From: CADEED01 sp035761265
Lineage (GTDB): Bacteria > Pseudomonadota > Gammaproteobacteria > Steroidobacterales > Steroidobacteraceae
Assembly: GCA_035761265.1 (NCBI GenBank)
Contig: DASTRL010000025.1
Coordinates: 1 to 7,519 of the forward strand
Length of the DNA stretch: 7,519 nucleotides
Direction of reading: 5' to 3'
Both the position numbers and the translations under genes were made by a program. The notes under the pieces are model-generated. The model worked only from the letters and a program-made list of their open reading frames with translations. It searched no databases and had not been told where the DNA came from. This document shows positions 5,755-7,519 of this stretch, piece by piece. The number at the start of each line of letters is the position of its first letter. The stretch's first letter is position 1.

Positions 5755-5823
5755 ATGATTCGCAAGGCCGGCAAAACGACCATCAAGACCAAGCCCAGTG
5801 GGGCCTTGGGGTCGTGCGCGTAA
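5755..5823 (+). CDS. Lys/Thr/Ile-rich leader peptide of the asd attenuator
   Basis: This is a 22-codon open frame ATG..TAA directly behind the predicted promoter. Residues 7-13 are K-T-T-I-K-T-K (nt 5773-5793); over the whole peptide there are 4 Lys, 3 Thr and 2 Ile. Thr, Ile and Lys are end products of the pathway served by the downstream gene asd. The control-codon run lies just after segment 1 (5763-5769) and before segment 2 (5800-5807) of the attenuator. A ribosome stalled there would mask segment 1 and free segment 2. The stop codon lies inside the antiterminator's apical region, so a ribosome reaching the end disrupts it. The product itself probably has no other function. It resembles E. 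coli ThrL in logic, not in sequence. Confidence 0.75.
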   Translation: MIRKAGKTTIKTKPSGALGSCA

Positions 5824-5887
5824 TCACCTTACGACCGGAATACCCGAAGGCCCCGCGAGGACAGAACCCCGCGGGGCCTTTTCATTT
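5763..5887 (+). promoter_or_regulatory. Transcription attenuator of asd (alternative 1:2, 2:3 and 3:4 RNA helices)
   Basis: Segment 2, GGGGCCTT (5800-5807), is complementary to segment 3, AAGGCCCC (5847-5854). Segment 3 is also the left arm of the terminator, whose right arm repeats GGGGCCTT (5873-5880). The two helices cannot coexist. The 2:3 antiterminator extends inward: GGG (5808-5810) with CCC (5843-5845) across a 1-nt bulge, and GTCGT (5811-5815) with ACGAC (5831-5835). That makes 16 pairs in all. Segment 1, CAAGGCC (5763-5769), can pair with GGCCTTG (5802-5808), which sequesters segment 2 when no ribosome is present. Predicted outcome: stalling at Lys/Thr/Ile codons gives the antiterminator and asd expression; completed translation gives the terminator. 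Confidence 0.75.
5847..5887 (+). terminator. Attenuator terminator upstream of asd
   Basis: AAGGCCCCGCG (5847-5857) pairs perfectly over 11 bp with CGCGGGGCCTT (5870-5880) around a 12-nt loop. It is followed by a T-rich tail; read from the base of the GC part the tail is TTTTCATTT. It sits between the leader peptide and asd, 14 bp before the ATG if the tail is included, so it can only act on transcripts heading into asd. Position and overlap with the antiterminator identify it as a conditional terminator. Confidence 0.8.
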
Positions 5888-5901
5888 GGAGCAACGAAGA
5901 A

Positions 5902-6942
5902 ATGTCATCGACCGCCGAGACCGTCCGTAACAAGAAGATTCCCGTCGTCGCGATTGCCGGGGCCACCGGCGCCGTGGGCGTCGAGCTGATGCAGTGCCTG
6001 GAGCAACGCAAATTCCCGCTGGCGGAGCTGCGTCTGCTGGCCTCGGCGCGCTCGGTGGGCAAGAAGATGAAGTTCCGCGGCGGGGATCTGCCCGTGCAGG
6101 AACTCACCGACAAGAGTCTCGAGGGCGTCGACATCGCGCTGTTCTCGGCGGGCGGCGCGCAGTCGAAGCGCTTCGCGCCGGCGGCGGTGAAGGCAGGCGC
6201 GGTGGTGGTCGACAACTCCTCGGCGTTCCGCATGGACCCGGGCACACCGCTGGTGGTGCCGGAGATCAATGCGGGAGAGCTGGCGAAGCATCACGGCATC
6301 ATCGCGAATCCGAACTGTGTGGCCATTGTCGCCGCGACACCGCTGTGGCCGCTGCACCAAGCGCGGCGCATCCGGCGCATCGTGATGTCTACCTACCAGG
6401 CTGCCTCCGGCGCGGGCGCGGCGGCGATGGAGGAGCTCAGCGAGTCGACGCGGGCCTATCTGGAAGGCCGGCCGTTCACGCCGAAGGTGTTGCCACATCC
6501 CTACGCGTTCAACGTGTTCAGCCACAACACCAAGGTGGACCCCCAGAGCGGGTACAACGAGGAGGAGATCAAGGTCATGCAGGAGTGCCGCAAGATTTTC
6601 GGCGTGCCGGACCTGCGTGTGAGCGCTACCTGCGTGCGCGTGCCGGTGCTGCGCGCCCATTGCATTGCGATGAACGTGGAATTCGAGGCGCCGCTGTCGC
6701 CGGCCGAGGCGCGGGAGATCCTCTCCAGGGCGCCGGGCGTGCGCGTGGTGGACGAGCTGGAAAAGAACTACTTCCCCATGCCCGTGGACGCCAGCGGCAA
6801 GGACGATGTGCTGGTGGGGCGCATTCGAAAGGATGTTAGCGATCCCACGGGTGCGACGCTTTCGCTTTTCGTGGCTGGCGATCAGCTGCGGAAAGGCGCA
6901 GCATTAAATGCCGTTCAGATTGCGGAACGACTCATCGGCTGA
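5902..6942 (+). CDS. asd: Aspartate-semialdehyde dehydrogenase
   Basis: Asd reduces L-aspartyl-4-phosphate with NADPH to aspartate 4-semialdehyde, the branch point to lysine/diaminopimelate, threonine, methionine and isoleucine; it acts in the cytoplasm. The 346-residue protein has an N-terminal nucleotide-binding GATGAVG (20-26), DNSSAFRMD (104-112, Arg110 as phosphate contact by family analogy), IANPNCVAI (134-142, nucleophile Cys139), TYQAASGAG (164-172), and SATCVRVPVLRAHC (241-254, Arg246 and general base His253). The length and NPNC motif match the shorter Asd class rather than the ~370-residue E. coli class. A short conserved-looking extension (MSSTAETVRNKK) precedes the Rossmann strand. 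The start at 5902 has GGAG 10 nt upstream, and the attenuator terminator prevents a longer frame. It is preceded by its own leader and followed after 41 bp by an unrelated gene. Confidence 0.95.
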   Translation: MSSTAETVRNKKIPVVAIAGATGAVGVELMQCLEQRKFPLAELRLLASARSVGKKMKFRGGDLPVQELTDKSLEGVDIALFSAGGAQSKRFAPAAVKAGAVVVDNSSAFRMDPGTPLVVPEINAGELAKHHGIIANPNCVAIVAATPLWPLHQARRIRRIVMSTYQAASGAGAAAMEELSESTRAYLEGRPFTPKVLPHPYAFNVFSHNTKVDPQSGYNEEEIKVMQECRKIFGVPDLRVSATCVRVPVLRAHCIAMNVEFEAPLSPAEAREILSRAPGVRVVDELEKNYFPMPVDASGKDDVLVGRIRKDVSDPTGATLSLFVAGDQLRKGAALNAVQIAERLIG

Positions 6943-6983
6943 GTCGTCATACCGGTTGAACATTTCCGAGCGAGGCTGCCGTC

Positions 6984-7424
6984 ATGAACCATGAAATCTC
7001 GCATCACATTTCCCAGGGTGATCATGAATTCCGGACGGCGTTCGAAGCGGGCGCGATTGCGCCGGCGGACTTCAACCATCGCGCGCACGTGCGGCTGGCG
7101 TACATCTACCTCGCGACCAACGACGTGGAGCGCGCCACGTACCTGATGCGCAACGCCATCGTGAACTTCCTGAAGCACCACGGCATCGCGCCGATGAAGT
7201 ATCACGAGACGCTGACGCAGGCGTGGATCCTGGCGGTGTTCCACTTCATGCACCGCACGACCTCGGCCGCCTCGGCCGATGATTTCATCGCGCGCACGCC
7301 GATCCTGCTCGACAGCCGCATCATGATGACCCACTACAGCGTCGAGCGGCTGTTCTCGCAGCACGCACGCCAGGCGTTCGTCGCGCCGGACCTGGACCCG
7401 ATCCCGCGACATCACGCCGCGTGA
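6984..7424 (+). CDS. Histidine-rich conserved hypothetical protein
   Basis: This 146-residue soluble, mainly helical protein has no signal peptide or membrane span. It contains 15 histidines. Patterns that look like conserved motifs are FNHRAHVRLAY (30-40), the helix VERATYLMRNAIVNFLKHHG (48-67), KYHETLTQAWILAVFHFMH (72-90), and a later MMTHYSVERL (114-123). The spaced His and Glu residues (H32, H35, H74, E75, H87, H90, H117) could form a metal site, but this is inference. I have a vague memory of similar unnamed bacterial proteins and cannot give a family. A good Shine-Dalgarno GAGG (6972-6975) lies 8 nt before the ATG. The gene follows asd by 41 bp with no terminator between, so it may be read through from the asd promoter and share its attenuation. 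Confidence 0.75.
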   Translation: MNHEISHHISQGDHEFRTAFEAGAIAPADFNHRAHVRLAYIYLATNDVERATYLMRNAIVNFLKHHGIAPMKYHETLTQAWILAVFHFMHRTTSAASADDFIARTPILLDSRIMMTHYSVERLFSQHARQAFVAPDLDPIPRHHAA

Positions 7425-7457
7425 AGAGGTGCCGGGTGAGGAAAGTGGGGATTAAAG

Positions 7458-7517
7458 AAATGGGGACATTCCTCGTTTCCTAGCAAAAGGGGACGTACCT
7501 GCGGCGGGTGCGTCCCC
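7458..7517 (+). repeat. Two-hairpin dispersed repeat, copy B
   Basis: The architecture is the same as at 1029-1086. Hairpin 1 (7458-7478) has stem AAATGGGGA / TCCTCGTTT and loop CAT; the spacer is CCTAGCAAAA (7479-7488). Hairpin 2 (7489-7517) has left arm GGGGACGTACC, loop TGCGGCG and right arm GGTGCGTCCCC, 11 pairs including one T-G. It begins 33 bp after the stop of the histidine-rich gene, again on the plus strand behind a gene. Only TT is visible after hairpin 2 before the window ends, so a terminator tract cannot be judged. An additional GTGGGGAT stretch (7445-7452) just upstream may be a fragment of the same motif. Confidence 0.8.
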
Positions 7518-7519
7518 TT

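Noticed and set aside
5741..5758. Five-codon frame ATGTTTCGCCCCCCATGA overlapping the leader ATG
   Set aside because: It lies within the predicted -10/start region, has no ribosome-binding site and no informative codons; the ATGA overlap is likely chance.
5684..5901. Lysine riboswitch (L box) or other metabolite riboswitch in front of asd
   Set aside because: The region is too short, and all its strong pairings are accounted for by the peptide attenuator; no L-box core was recognised.

Overview
The window is high-GC proteobacterial DNA and looks chromosomal. A gammaproteobacterium of the Steroidobacter/Nevskia/Xanthomonas side is my best guess, from the gene set (SURF1 - Sco-like protein - ctaA - ctaB), the twin-transmembrane DUF2909 protein next to SURF1, and a peptide-dependent attenuator of gammaproteobacterial style. 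This placement is inference and was not tested by a search. There is no phage, transposase, CRISPR array, tRNA or rRNA gene.

Layout. At the left edge (2-1030, +) lies the C-terminal part of a di-haem cytochrome c peroxidase/MauG-type protein. A two-hairpin dispersed repeat (1029-1086) starts on its stop codon, and its second hairpin is a good terminator. A convergent small glycine-zipper membrane protein (1094-1381, -) and a divergent lipoprotein (1540-2103, +) are separated by a stretch holding a 17-bp inverted repeat. A four-gene minus-strand operon for cytochrome c oxidase maturation (2143-5440) reads SURF1, a Sco-like membrane protein, haem A synthase (ctaA), haem O synthase (ctaB). Its genes overlap or nearly touch, except for 22 bp before ctaB. 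A DUF2909-type twin-transmembrane protein (5468-5683, +) is divergent from SURF1 with only 27 bp between start codons.

The most interesting part is 5684-5901, in front of asd (aspartate-semialdehyde dehydrogenase, 5902-6942). It contains a sigma70-like promoter whose expected start site falls almost on an ATG, and a 22-codon leader peptide with a Lys-Thr-Thr-Ile-Lys-Thr-Lys run. Three RNA segments follow that can form mutually exclusive antiterminator and terminator helices. The arrangement is that of a classical translation-coupled attenuator. Its control codons name three end products of the pathway that Asd feeds (Thr, Ile, Lys), so asd expression probably rises when these amino acids run short.

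After asd comes an unrecognised histidine-rich protein (6984-7424). The window then closes with a second copy of the two-hairpin repeat (7458-7517), in the same orientation and again just behind a plus-strand gene.

The genes fall into three working groups: a periplasmic haem redox protein (partial), haem A supply and assembly for cytochrome aa3-type oxidase, and the aspartate-family amino acid branch. Only the four-gene assembly operon is a clear co-transcribed unit.
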